From an uncultured Lewinella sp. (GTDB lineage: Bacteria; Bacteroidota; Bacteroidia; Chitinophagales; Saprospiraceae), in the NCBI GenBank assembly GCA_913057785.1, contig CAJXPD010000100.1, forward strand, positions 1 to 33,383: a stretch of DNA of 33,383 bases. Direction: 5' to 3'. Under the pieces are notes generated by a model that was not told the DNA's origin, did no database searches, and worked only from the letters and a program-made list of their open reading frames with translations. Shown piece after piece: positions 24,489-33,383 of this stretch (position 1 is the stretch's first letter; the number at the start of each line of letters is the position of its first letter). The translations under genes were made by a program, and so were the position numbers.

Positions 24489-26825
24489 TCATTCAATTCT
24501 AATCATCTTTTTGGTCTTCACGTATTCTCCATCTACTTGCAAGGAGTAGTATAGCACACCTAGTGGAATTTTCTCACCAGACAACTCTACAGTATGTTGA
24601 CCTGGGCTGTATTTTCCAGCTATAGCCTCTACTACTCTGCCATGCAGATCCTGAACCTCCAGCCTAACTTGTGCTTCTGCGGGCAGATCGAAATTGATCA
24701 GCGTTCGCTCACGGAATGGATTCGGGAAGTTTTGATACAATACAGGCTCTTCAGCTAAGAAAAACCCTGTATCAAACCCGAGGCTTACCTCCATTTGATC
24801 TTTTGACTGATCATAGGCTTCAGCAATCAAGCCACGTGAACTGATCTCCAAGTTATCTCGCAAATAACCATCTTGTTTAGCCAAGAATACAAGGCTAAAC
24901 ACAATTGGCTTCTCTGTATTGGCCACAGAAGATGCAGCTTCAAGAGATTCATGATTCCAGGAAGTCAGTAGAATTCCTTGTTCGGCCTGTGACAACCCGA
25001 AATGCTCAGCCTGAGCAATTCCATACTGTACATCCTGTAACGCTAAGGCAGATGGATCAAACAATAAGCCAAATTGATACCCTTTCACCTTGGCCAGGTC
25101 AGTGGTTTTGAAGTCCACAGTGTATCGTTGCCCAGCTCGTAATCGCTGATCTTTCAATTCAAAGCCCATGGTTCCATGGCTGGACCGATCGTCTAAGCTC
25201 ATGAAGCGATTCGCTTTAGCCGTACCGTTCACATCCCCTACCTTGATGGCTACAAAATCAAGATCAAATTGACAGCTAGTTAGATCTGTCGTAGTGATCG
25301 ATTCTGGGAACTCGGTAGTCCATGGATTAGAAGCCTGTGGGAATTCAAATTGACTATCCACAAATCTCCAACTGGTGTTAGAAGCAAAGGCATCGGTCTC
25401 TTCCAAGAGTAATGCTCTTAGCTCAAGGATATCAGCTGCGGTAATGGTTCCAGAGTTGTTCACATCGGCTGCAATCAACTTATAAGGCGTATCTAAAGTA
25501 TTCGCACCCAATAAGTGAGCCTGAATCAACAGAACATCTAGCGTAGTGATACCATTGCGATCGTCTCCATCTTTAAATGGACGTAGCGTGTAGGTACCAT
25601 TCGCTTCCATACCGATAAACTCGAAATTACCATCAGAAACAGTATGGGTGTTGCCTGGAACTGGACCTTCTAAGATGATTGATACATCTTCAACGGTTTG
25701 TTCTCCTTCCGTCATTACATTACCTTCTAGCAATAGATCATCTTCGCAATCATTGCAAACTTCGTTTGGATCACGTAGAATTACTTCTGCTGTGCAGTAC
25801 TTGTAATTTGGTCCACCTACTGTTCCATCTGGCTGAACAGCATATGGATTGAAGGCGTTATCCCAGACGTAAACCTCTACCGTAATGCGATAGCGATCTT
25901 CACAGGTCAATGTCAGCGTTGTCTGATCTACATTGGCTACTTCCCCTACTCTATTAACAGAGAAGCGCAATGGAGCTGAACAGTCTTCTACATTGCAGGA
26001 AGCCAACTCTGCTGCAAACACAGTCACCGCCGCTTCATCAACAATTCCGTCTCCATCGACATCTGCTGGTGCATCAAGTGCCTCAAGCACAGCTTCAAAG
26101 CCATCGAAGCAGTTCGGATCTGGTACGTAGCAGTCTACCACAGAGAATGGCATACTAACATTGGATACATTGCCGCAAAGGTCTTCGATCGTCAACTCAA
26201 ACTGGTGGTTGCCTACTGGGAATGATCCCGTGATCACGTAGTCAGGATAAGTTCCTGAGATCAAGTTTTGATCGCTGAGATCGGCATCAATCGTACCATC
26301 AGCAAAAGCATCCAATTCGAGTGTGAACGTCAACTGATCCGTCAAGCAACTTTCCATCACGGTAAATGGATAAGTAACGACTGGCTCACAGTCTAGTTCC
26401 TCCGTACATACTGGATCTGGCTCGGTAAAGTCAATGGCTGGTGCCGTTGTATCAAAGATCTTGATTCGCTGACTGTACTGCCAGTAGCCAGTAGAAACCA
26501 CTGTTCTCCAATAGCCATCAGGATTGGTGGTATTGTCGCAGTTGTCTCCTTTGGTACCTGCTAGTGGAAGGCCATTGTTCTCGTCATTATCTCGATCTAC
26601 AAAGGCTCCATCTTCTCTTACTATAACAACCACTCCTTCATTACCTTCCAGGTTATCACAATCTTCATCTCTGCTAATTACAACAGGATCAGACTGACCA
26701 TCCCATTCGCAGTGATTAATTACTAGATAAGTTCGTACCACATTGGCACATTCTCCACCTTCGATTGGCAAGAATTCATCCACGTAGCTTACCGTCAATG
26801 AGTCACATCCCAGTTTGTTCAGTCC
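24489..26825 (-). CDS. 3' part of a split giant T9SS surface protein: HYR-like, dockerin-like, cohesin-like and sorting domains
   Basis: The frame is open from about 26825, reading GLNKLGCDSLTVSYVDEF; a nominal TTG start at 26798 gives 769 residues but no signal peptide. HYR-like modules (about 1-345, including DVDGDGIVDEAAVTVF near 246-261) and a CnaB-like segment (about 357-408) precede the dockerin-like part (413-524: GITTLDVLLIQAHLLG, IAADVNNSGTITAADILELRALLL, NTSWRFV, VAIKVGDVNG). A cohesin-like domain follows (about 540-675: VDFKTTDLAKVKGYQFGLLFDPS, QGILLTSWN), and then a T9SS type-A tail (683-769: YQNFPNPFRERTLINFDLP, LEVQDLHGRVV, GVLYYSLQVDG). The 5' part of the same gene ends out of frame just upstream, so this is probably a broken gene or an assembly error, not an independent protein. 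Confidence 0.85.
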   Translation of the reverse strand, partial: GLNKLGCDSLTVSYVDEFLPIEGGECANVVRTYLVINHCEWDGQSDPVVISRDEDCDNLEGNEGVVVIVREDGAFVDRDNDENNGLPLAGTKGDNCDNTTNPDGYWRTVVSTGYWQYSQRIKIFDTTAPAIDFTEPDPVCTEELDCEPVVTYPFTVMESCLTDQLTFTLELDAFADGTIDADLSDQNLISGTYPDYVITGSFPVGNHQFELTIEDLCGNVSNVSMPFSVVDCYVPDPNCFDGFEAVLEALDAPADVDGDGIVDEAAVTVFAAELASCNVEDCSAPLRFSVNRVGEVANVDQTTLTLTCEDRYRITVEVYVWDNAFNPYAVQPDGTVGGPNYKYCTAEVILRDPNEVCNDCEDDLLLEGNVMTEGEQTVEDVSIILEGPVPGNTHTVSDGNFEFIGMEANGTYTLRPFKDGDDRNGITTLDVLLIQAHLLGANTLDTPYKLIAADVNNSGTITAADILELRALLLEETDAFASNTSWRFVDSQFEFPQASNPWTTEFPESITTTDLTSCQFDLDFVAIKVGDVNGTAKANRFMSLDDRSSHGTMGFELKDQRLRAGQRYTVDFKTTDLAKVKGYQFGLLFDPSALALQDVQYGIAQAEHFGLSQAEQGILLTSWNHESLEAASSVANTEKPIVFSLVFLAKQDGYLRDNLEISSRGLIAEAYDQSKDQMEVSLGFDTGFFLAEEPVLYQNFPNPFRERTLINFDLPAEAQVRLEVQDLHGRVVEAIAGKYSPGQHTVELSGEKIPLGVLYYSLQVDGEYVKTKKMIRIE

Positions 26826-29800
26826 GTCTCTACATCTTCAGGGAATTCAATCTCATAATTCAAGCTGTATGAAAGTGTGATCACTTGCGTGAACACTTCC
26901 ACGGATTCATTTCCAACCTGATCAACCGCTTTGAAGCGACGAGTAATGGTTCCACTGCCACAATCACTAATGTCCAGAATAGGATCCATTTCGATCACTT
27001 GTGCATCACAGTTGTCAAAGACTCGAGCCTCGCCAAACAAGTTCACCAAGTGTGTAGAATCTCTAGGATCGAAGTCGCTTGGTAATTCATCACAATCTAC
27101 TGCCATATCCTCTAGTCCGAAGACGATCGGCTTGATCTTGTCCTCTACCAAGACATCTAGCCAGCAGGTGTTCTGATTGCCACTGACATCGGTCACTAAC
27201 AACTCGACTGTTACGTAAGTATTGGCATCACAGCAGGTGAATTCCACGTATTCACCCCATTCTGACATCACAGGTTCCGCCAAGGTTTCACAACTTGCTG
27301 GGTCAACCATTGATTTGCGTCGTACTTCGATCGAAGCAATGCCACAATTATCATAGCTACCGAAGTCAATCTGACTGGCCATTAATCTGGCACCGCCTTG
27401 ACTACCAATGGATACATTGATATCTCCAACACAAATTGCCGTAGGATACTCCTTATCTAATACCTGTAGCAGACATTCCAACTCTTTTTCAGCGGAGTCA
27501 CAATTATCCACTACTACGTATCTAAGTGTATAGTTGCCGATGGCTAGGCCAGATACCACTCGATCCTCTCCATTTTGGATCGTGGCAATCACATTACCTG
27601 CTTCATCGATCAACTCTGTTTGGACTTCGTAGCCTTCGTCACAGCCCGCCGCGGTTACTACCGGAAGTGGCAATTCTGCCGTAGCCACGCAATCGTATGG
27701 ATCCGTAGGAATCATGTAGGTGTTCTCTTCCAGAATTGGGCAATAATAATTGCTTTCTGGACATTCCACGATCATTGCTGAGCAGTATTGCGCAGGGTCA
27801 ATTGTCAAGGTATCCCGACAGTCTCCTGTAACCATATCAACAAATACGATACTTACTTCTCCATCTGCAGTGTTGAATGGGCCGAACATACCGGTTGTTC
27901 CATATGCACCCGCACCTAGAGATTGGCCTTGCAGGCTTTCAGCCATCCAACCCATACTGGCCGCATCATTTCCTGTCACTTCTACATTCACGAGGAACAT
28001 ATCGTCGTCCAGCACATCAGGTGTTCCCGCATCATTACAAATGACCTCCGCTATTTCAGGAGTGATTTCGCAAATCTCGGAACAAGTAGTTGGAACCGGG
28101 ATAAATACCGCAAGCTCACAAGTTGGATTTAGATCACTGGCCAGGATGAAGTTGACATTACCATCTTCAATACTGAAAGGACCAAATTGTTTAGGTTCGG
28201 CAAAAGTGCCCGTAAGCCCTTCGTCACCGGTGGAAGACCAACCCGACCCTTCTAATTCTCCGTCGGTTACGGTCAGGATAAAGGTAAAGGTGTCGTCCGA
28301 TGGATCAATGGTACCATTGTCATCACAAATGATGTCTGTGATATTTGCTGTCAGGTCACATTCCGTACACTGACCTGCAGTTGGTGCCTGCACTTCAAAC
28401 TCTTTGGTGCATCCCTCGACATCTATCTCATCGATGATGAACTTCTGGACTTGACCATCAGCTGGCTGACCAGATACTACCACTGGCACATTGAATTCTC
28501 CAGAGATAGAACCATCTTGACTTACCCATCCTGCTCCCTCACCGGTTACAAGCACAGTGAAACTATAAGTAGTTTCGCTGTCACAAACGGGTCCGTCCAC
28601 AATGCTTATCGCTTCGATCGTACAATCTGACTCAGAGCAAGCTTCTGGAGCTTCCACAGTAACTGATGCGGAAGTACAGTCTGAACCTTGCAAATCTGTG
28701 GTGATCAGTGTTACATCCCCATCCGCAATGGACAAGCCTTCGACGCGAGTCATCTGACCGTAGGTTCCTACGGCAATATTTACGCCATTGCTCGAAGCCA
28801 TCCATCCTGCACCCTGTACATTCGTACCGGTCACAAGAAGATCAAAACCGTAGGTGTCATCAGATGGGTCAGCAGTATCTACATCATCACACTCTATGTT
28901 GGATACCGTAGCGATTATTTCACATGCAACTGAACAAGGCTCAGGCGAAGTGATCACCACTTCCTCTTGACCACAGTTAGGATCAGCTGAATCCGTTACG
29001 GTTAGTACATAGTCCGTTCCGATCTGAACATCTGCTACTACCACTGTCTCGCCATATGCTCCACTAGCTACTACGGTGCCATCGCTAGCAGTTGCTATCC
29101 AGCCCGCGCTATTGACATTCACTCCTGCAACTTCTAAAGTGAAACTATACGTATCATCCGAGGCATCATTTGAGGTGCCTTGATCATCGCACTCACTAAT
29201 TTCCAGCGTCAGTTCGAAGGCACAGCTTTCGGAGCAGGATGCTGGAGCTTCAATCGTATTGGATGTGCTACAGCCCTCATCTGCCACATCAGCTACAGTA
29301 ATTTCTACATTACCGTCAGCAATGGCAAATGGTCCGAAGGTAGCGGTAGAACCGAATAGTCCAGTGCCCAATTCCTGGCCATCAGCAGTAGAGGCTGTCC
29401 ATACCATAGCGGTAGAACTATTAGCCACATCAATGCTCATCTCCACCGTGTAAGTATCGTCAGCTGGATCTGTTGGTGTACCATTGTCATCACAAAGTAC
29501 ATCAAGTACATTGGTTACTACTTCGCAATCCGGACTAGAGCAAGTAGCAGGTGGTGCTACATCTAGTTCTACAGAGCAAGTAATATCTTGAGCATCTGCG
29601 ATCTTTAATTCAACTGCACCCTCTGAAATTAAGTAAGGACCGAAGGTATAGGATTCACCATACTGACCATTCACTATTGGATCCGTACCCACTGTTCTCC
29701 AGCCATTACCAAAGTTAAATTGGCCACTAACGGTCACTTCGAAAGTGAAGGTATCATCAGATGGGTCGGCAGTTCCTTGATCCTGGCAAACCACATCCAT

Positions 29801-32800
29801 CACAACCGCATCTATTAAACAAGCATCGGAGCAGTGATCAGGAGCCTCGATAAACAAGCTTGTTGTACAGCTTGGATCTCCTAGATCATAGAACTCTATT
29901 ACTCGGTTTCCTGCACTTATGTTGTATGGTCCAAGGATTACCGTACCACCGTAGGATGCAAATTGTGGGAACAACTCTGGTGAACTCCAATTGGCTCCCG
30001 TATTGTTTCCAGTAACCTGTACTACAGCAAAGTAGGTATCATCACTTGGATCGTACGGTGTACCTCCATCGTTACAGATGGTATTCAATAATCTTGCGGT
30101 TATGCTACATTCTTCAGAACAGCTACTTGGAGGAATAATTGTGATTTCATCTTTACATTCTCCATCAGCCGAATCTTCTACTTCGATGGTTACCGGGCCA
30201 TCCGCAATACTGAAAGGTCCGAATTCTTGGGTAGTACCATAGGAGCCTGAACCAATCAACTGCCCATCTGCATAGGCATTCCAAGAACCGCTTCCATTAG
30301 TACCATTGATCTCAAGTTTTACGAAGAAGACATCATCGTTCGGATCCCCTGCTGTTCCATTATCATCACAAACTGGAGCCTCAGCCTGAGACACTACCAC
30401 ACTGCACGCCTCAGAACAAGCGGATGGAGGAGTCACGATGACAGACTCGCTACAACTAGCATCATCTACATCATGTACATCTACCTGGATTGGTCCATTA
30501 ACGATATTGTATGGACCAAAACTAACGGTCTCTCCATAATCTCCACTAGCTACCACTGAATTGTTGATCACCGCGGCCCAGCCTCTATCACCGGCATTGA
30601 GTCCATCTACTTCAAGCGTGAAGGTATAGACATCATCGTTCGGATTAGCTGGTGTGCCGTTGTCATCACAAAGCACATTTCCAAGGACTACGGTAAGATC
30701 GCATTCGTCTGAACAAGTAGTAGGTGGTTCAACGGTAATCGACTCTCTACAGATGCTATTGTCAGAATCAGCAAAAGTAAATGAGATTGGTCCGTCGGCG
30801 ATTGGGAACGGTCCGTAGCTTACAACTTCACCGAAGTTCCCGGTCTGTCCTAAGTTGTTAGTCCAAGTACTCGCGCCGGTATTGTTCCCTTGAATGAATA
30901 AGCTAAAGGAGAAGGTATCGTCGCTTGGGTCACCAGGCGTACCGTTATCATCACATTCTGGTCCACTAACCAAACTAATGGATACCTGACATTCTTCAGA
31001 ACAAGCCGTAGGTGGTGTAACGGTGAAAGTTTCTCCACAATCTGGCACATCATCATCAGAGATAACCAGTTCAATTGGTCCATCACTGATAGCAAATGGT
31101 CCTAGGGTCACGTTCTGGTTGTAATGCTCACCGCTAAGTACTGTTTCACCATCTACCGTAGCGCTCCAAGATTCATTGTTGCTACCTGTTACATTGAAAG
31201 AAACAAAGTAGACATCATCTGATGGATCAAAGCCTGTTCCATTATCATCGCAATCTACAGCGGTCAATGCTGCCTCCAAGTCGCATGGTAGTAGTGAACA
31301 AGGCTCTGGTGCATCTGCTCTCAGAATCACACGACAGCCAGTGTCATTGGCATCAATGGCATATAGCAATACATCTCCTCCGCTGATTGGGAATGGTCCA
31401 ACAGTCGCAATTGCACCACTGTAATCACCACCACCTACCGGAGCTCCGTCTACAGTGACGGTCCAACCTACACTAGTTCCCACTCCAAATCCGGTAATGC
31501 TAAGGTCTGCATAGAAGATATCATCTGTAGGATCGAATGGGGTACCGTTATCGTCACAACGAACAGCTACAACTTCGCCTGTCAGATCACAATCTACATC
31601 TACCACAACACCATCGCCATCATCTTCATCTCCGAAATCATCTTCAAAGTCTCCATCATTATCGGTATCTACTCCATTATCTGGGGTGGAATCTACATCA
31701 TCCTCGTTTGCTGCGATCACCTCTGCCAAATTGAAGTATTCCCCTTGATTATTTACTTGAACCGTGATGTATAGGAATTCCGTTTGGCCGGCTACCATAG
31801 TGCCTACCGTCCACTCACCCGTAGTCTCGTCATAAGAGCCTTGTGTAGCCGTTGCGCTCTGGAAGGTAAATCCTGATTCCAGCTGGTCTCCTACCACAAT
31901 ACCCGTACCGGTACTCGGTCCTTGGTTGGTCAAAGCCACTGTGAACTCAATGATATCCCCGCCATCTGCAAACTCTACATTTACGCTCTTATCGATAGCC
32001 AAATCAGCAATAGGATTAGGATCAACCTCTACGCCATCGCCATCGTCTTCATCTCCTTCGTCGTCTTCTACATCGCCATCGTTATCGGTATCTACGCCGT
32101 TGTCTGGAGTGGAGTCGATATCTTCTTCATTGGCATCTGTAACTTCTGCCAAGTTCTGGTAGTTTCCGCTGGCAAGCACCGTAGCTACTATTTCTAGTGT
32201 TTTGGTCTCTCCAACTGTTAGATCACCCAAGTTCCAGTCACCAGTCGCCGCATTGTAATCGCTACCTGCACTGCTACTTACGAAGCTGTAGCCAGAAGGT
32301 AGTTTGTCGGTTACGACTATGCCACTGCCTGCACTTGGTCCCTGGTTGATCACACTGATTGTAAAGACAACATTGCTACCCACATCTGGAGTGGTATTGC
32401 TTACTGACTTATCCAATTCCAGATCAATGACTGGGACCGGATCTACCTCTACACCATCTCCATCGTCTTCATCCCCACCGTCATCATCTACATTTCCGTC
32501 GTTATCGGTATCTACGCCGTTTCCAGGAGTAGAATCAACATCATCTTCATTGGCACGGAATACCTGAGCAAGGTTGGTATAATTGCCAGTGGCGTTGACT
32601 GTCGCGCTGAAGCTGAGGGATACAGATTCCCCAGCATCCAAAGAAGCGATTTGCCAAATCACATTACCAGCATTGCTAATAAAGGCTGTTCCGTCGAAGT
32701 CAACCAATTGCACATCGGAGTAACCACTTGTGATAGGATCAAAGACCGTAATGCCTGTGGCTTCATCTGGTCCTTGGTTCACAAGATCAATGGTAAACAC

Positions 32801-33383
32801 TACCGTGCTTCCAACTAATGGACGTCGATTGTCTACCGCTTTATCCAATTCCAAATCAATCTGAACGGGTTCAACACCTGCGTTATCTTCGTCATCTTCA
32901 CTTTGGTCCCCGTCATCATTATTTGGCGTACTATCCACATCATCTTGGTCCGCATCGGTCACTTGAGCTACGTTCAAGTAGTTGATACCTGTGGTAGGTT
33001 CATTCACTTCTGCAGTAAAGGTGAGGCTAATGCTTTCCCCTACTCCAATATCAAAACCAGACCAAGTTATGGTACTACCCGCAAGGTTTCCTCCATCGCT
33101 GATGTTGCCAATATTGCTGTATCCATCTGGAATCACATCTTCTACAGCCACGTTGGTAGCCGCATCTGGGCCAAGGTTTTCTACTTCGATGGTGAATGTG
33201 ACTTCATCGCCAACATTTGGCGTTTCATCACTTACCGTCTTAGTCAACTCTAGATCAATTTGCTGTGGTCCTACCTCAGCATTGTCTTCGTCGTCCTCGC
33301 TTTGATCCCCATCATCGTTGTTTGGGGTACTATCAACGTCATCCTGATCTGCATCAGTCACCTGTGCCACGTTGAAGTAGCTA
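26819..33383 (-). CDS. 5'-partial giant surface protein: DUF11 repeats, 13 Cys-rich repeats, HYR-like modules
   Basis: The frame runs off the right edge; the GTG at 33370 is an internal Val codon (YFNVAQV), so the start and signal peptide lie outside. From 33370 it encodes 2,183 residues. They hold four complete DUF11 repeats (about 38-135, 171-270, 315-410, 455-550) joined by acidic linkers (DDVDSTP..., DTDNDGD..., GDEDDGDG); 13 tandem Cys-rich repeats (594-1865); and HYR-like modules (1866-2183) with VLDKEYPTAICVGD and GTITRRFKAVDQVGN, as in the 17268 paralogue. It stops at NYEIEFPEDVETD, exactly where the paralogue continues, and the missing part is found in another frame at 24489-26825. 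Together they would encode an adhesin of more than 2,950 residues ending in a T9SS tail. Confidence 0.88.
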   Translation of the reverse strand, partial: SYFNVAQVTDADQDDVDSTPNNDDGDQSEDDEDNAEVGPQQIDLELTKTVSDETPNVGDEVTFTIEVENLGPDAATNVAVEDVIPDGYSNIGNISDGGNLAGSTITWSGFDIGVGESISLTFTAEVNEPTTGINYLNVAQVTDADQDDVDSTPNNDDGDQSEDDEDNAGVEPVQIDLELDKAVDNRRPLVGSTVVFTIDLVNQGPDEATGITVFDPITSGYSDVQLVDFDGTAFISNAGNVIWQIASLDAGESVSLSFSATVNATGNYTNLAQVFRANEDDVDSTPGNGVDTDNDGNVDDDGGDEDDGDGVEVDPVPVIDLELDKSVSNTTPDVGSNVVFTISVINQGPSAGSGIVVTDKLPSGYSFVSSSAGSDYNAATGDWNLGDLTVGETKTLEIVATVLASGNYQNLAEVTDANEEDIDSTPDNGVDTDNDGDVEDDEGDEDDGDGVEVDPNPIADLAIDKSVNVEFADGGDIIEFTVALTNQGPSTGTGIVVGDQLESGFTFQSATATQGSYDETTGEWTVGTMVAGQTEFLYITVQVNNQGEYFNLAEVIAANEDDVDSTPDNGVDTDNDGDFEDDFGDEDDGDGVVVDVDCDLTGEVVAVRCDDNGTPFDPTDDIFYADLSITGFGVGTSVGWTVTVDGAPVGGGDYSGAIATVGPFPISGGDVLLYAIDANDTGCRVILRADAPEPCSLLPCDLEAALTAVDCDDNGTGFDPSDDVYFVSFNVTGSNNESWSATVDGETVLSGEHYNQNVTLGPFAISDGPIELVISDDDVPDCGETFTVTPPTACSEECQVSISLVSGPECDDNGTPGDPSDDTFSFSLFIQGNNTGASTWTNNLGQTGNFGEVVSYGPFPIADGPISFTFADSDNSICRESITVEPPTTCSDECDLTVVLGNVLCDDNGTPANPNDDVYTFTLEVDGLNAGDRGWAAVINNSVVASGDYGETVSFGPYNIVNGPIQVDVHDVDDASCSESVIVTPPSACSEACSVVVSQAEAPVCDDNGTAGDPNDDVFFVKLEINGTNGSGSWNAYADGQLIGSGSYGTTQEFGPFSIADGPVTIEVEDSADGECKDEITIIPPSSCSEECSITARLLNTICNDGGTPYDPSDDTYFAVVQVTGNNTGANWSSPELFPQFASYGGTVILGPYNISAGNRVIEFYDLGDPSCTTSLFIEAPDHCSDACLIDAVVMDVVCQDQGTADPSDDTFTFEVTVSGQFNFGNGWRTVGTDPIVNGQYGESYTFGPYLISEGAVELKIADAQDITCSVELDVAPPATCSSPDCEVVTNVLDVLCDDNGTPTDPADDTYTVEMSIDVANSSTAMVWTASTADGQELGTGLFGSTATFGPFAIADGNVEITVADVADEGCSTSNTIEAPASCSESCAFELTLEISECDDQGTSNDASDDTYSFTLEVAGVNVNSAGWIATASDGTVVASGAYGETVVVADVQIGTDYVLTVTDSADPNCGQEEVVITSPEPCSVACEIIATVSNIECDDVDTADPSDDTYGFDLLVTGTNVQGAGWMASSNGVNIAVGTYGQMTRVEGLSIADGDVTLITTDLQGSDCTSASVTVEAPEACSESDCTIEAISIVDGPVCDSETTYSFTVLVTGEGAGWVSQDGSISGEFNVPVVVSGQPADGQVQKFIIDEIDVEGCTKEFEVQAPTAGQCTECDLTANITDIICDDNGTIDPSDDTFTFILTVTDGELEGSGWSSTGDEGLTGTFAEPKQFGPFSIEDGNVNFILASDLNPTCELAVFIPVPTTCSEICEITPEIAEVICNDAGTPDVLDDDMFLVNVEVTGNDAASMGWMAESLQGQSLGAGAYGTTGMFGPFNTADGEVSIVFVDMVTGDCRDTLTIDPAQYCSAMIVECPESNYYCPILEENTYMIPTDPYDCVATAELPLPVVTAAGCDEGYEVQTELIDEAGNVIATIQNGEDRVVSGLAIGNYTLRYVVVDNCDSAEKELECLLQVLDKEYPTAICVGDINVSIGSQGGARLMASQIDFGSYDNCGIASIEVRRKSMVDPASCETLAEPVMSEWGEYVEFTCCDANTYVTVELLVTDVSGNQNTCWLDVLVEDKIKPIVFGLEDMAVDCDELPSDFDPRDSTHLVNLFGEARVFDNCDAQVIEMDPILDISDCGSGTITRRFKAVDQVGNESVEVFTQVITLSYSLNYEIEFPEDVETD
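27776..31591 (-). repeat. Array of 13 tandem ~98-residue Cys/Asp-rich repeats
   Basis: Each unit starts with Cys, has CDDNGTxxDPxDDxYxF about 12 residues in, then Gly-Trp, GxYGxxxxFGPFxIADGxV, DxxC and a closing PPxxCS. There are thus usually four cysteines per unit. The array is 3,816 bases, averaging about 294 bases (98 residues) per unit. Units 1-8, 12 and 13 are typical. Units 9 and 10 lose the GPF phrase, and unit 11 is short (about 88 residues) and lacks the DPxDD part. I do not recall a named family for this repeat. The Asp cluster suggests calcium binding and the Cys pairs suggest disulfides; both are inferred. Confidence 0.85.
31592..33383 (-). repeat. DUF11 repeat array with acidic TSP3-like linkers
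   Basis: Four complete DUF11 repeats and the tail of another, each starting IDLELxKxVxxxxPxVGxxVxFTI, carrying NxGPxxxxxIxVxDxxPxGY and ending GNYxNLAxV. They are separated by acidic linkers of two kinds: DSTPNNDDGDQSEDDEDNA (two copies) and NGVDTDNDGD...GDEDDGDGVEVD (three copies). DUF11 domains are typical stalk modules of bacterial surface proteins. Confidence 0.85.

Noticed and set aside
26795..26830. Programmed frameshift in the giant adhesin
   Set aside because: No slippery heptamer, no RF2-like site, and about 10 residues are missing against the paralogue, so a mutation or assembly error fits better.
27750..33305. Many open frames on the plus strand opposite the giant gene
   Set aside because: They are Ser/Pro/Thr-rich shadows of the repeated Asp/Gly-rich coding strand.
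1..33383. CRISPR arrays, tRNA or rRNA genes, insertion sequences, prophage genes
   Set aside because: No evenly spaced short repeats, tRNA T-arm pattern, rRNA sequence, transposase or phage structural gene was recognised on either strand.

Overview
The window looks like a chromosomal segment of a marine-type Bacteroidota, most like the family Saprospiraceae (Lewinella or Haliscomenobacter relatives). The reasons are several type IX secretion (T9SS) type-A C-terminal sorting domains, very large Cys/Asp-rich multidomain surface proteins, perfect Bacteroidota -7 promoter elements (TAnnTTTG) upstream of fumC and ruvX, few Shine-Dalgarno sequences, and the ruvX-def gene pair. This assignment is inferred from gene content; no marker gene was compared.

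Left part (1-12,500), mostly housekeeping and envelope genes: the 3' part of an M43-like metalloprotease that ends in a frameshift; fumarase C (-) divergent from a Mn-type superoxide dismutase (+); a BON-LysM protein of the Kbp/YgaU type; a PAS-LuxR regulator (-); a DUF4114-OmpA envelope protein (+); a secreted SxxK serine hydrolase with a T9SS tail (+) that abuts topoisomerase III (-) stop to stop; then ruvX-def (-).

Right part (13,200-33,383), a surface-protein locus. Four paralogous units on the minus strand share one C-terminal module order: HYR-like beta domain, CnaB-like beta domain, dockerin-like double calcium loop, then a conserved NNSWRF...KVGD segment. Two (13,200 and 14,215) stop there and form an operon. 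Two (17,268 and 24,489) continue into a cohesin-like domain and a T9SS sorting domain. The unit at 24,489 is the 3' end of a giant gene whose upstream part (26,819 to beyond the right edge) carries four complete DUF11 repeats with acidic linkers and then 13 tandem repeats of about 98 residues with four cysteines each. A frameshift near 26,815 splits this gene. Within the locus are a LytTR regulator with a degenerate receiver domain (-) and an orphan membrane PAS histidine kinase (+).

The long gene-free stretch 20,958-22,705 is not empty. On the minus strand it holds two stretches that each have a perfect TAnnTTTG element, several hairpins (including C(UUCG)G and C(UACG)G tetraloops) and a hairpin-plus-U-run terminator. 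They look like two unrecognised structured small RNAs of about 310 and 210 nt.

The most interesting items are these two RNA candidates, the cohesin-like/dockerin-like paralogue family, the 13-repeat array, the split giant adhesin, and the pseudo-receiver LytTR regulator.
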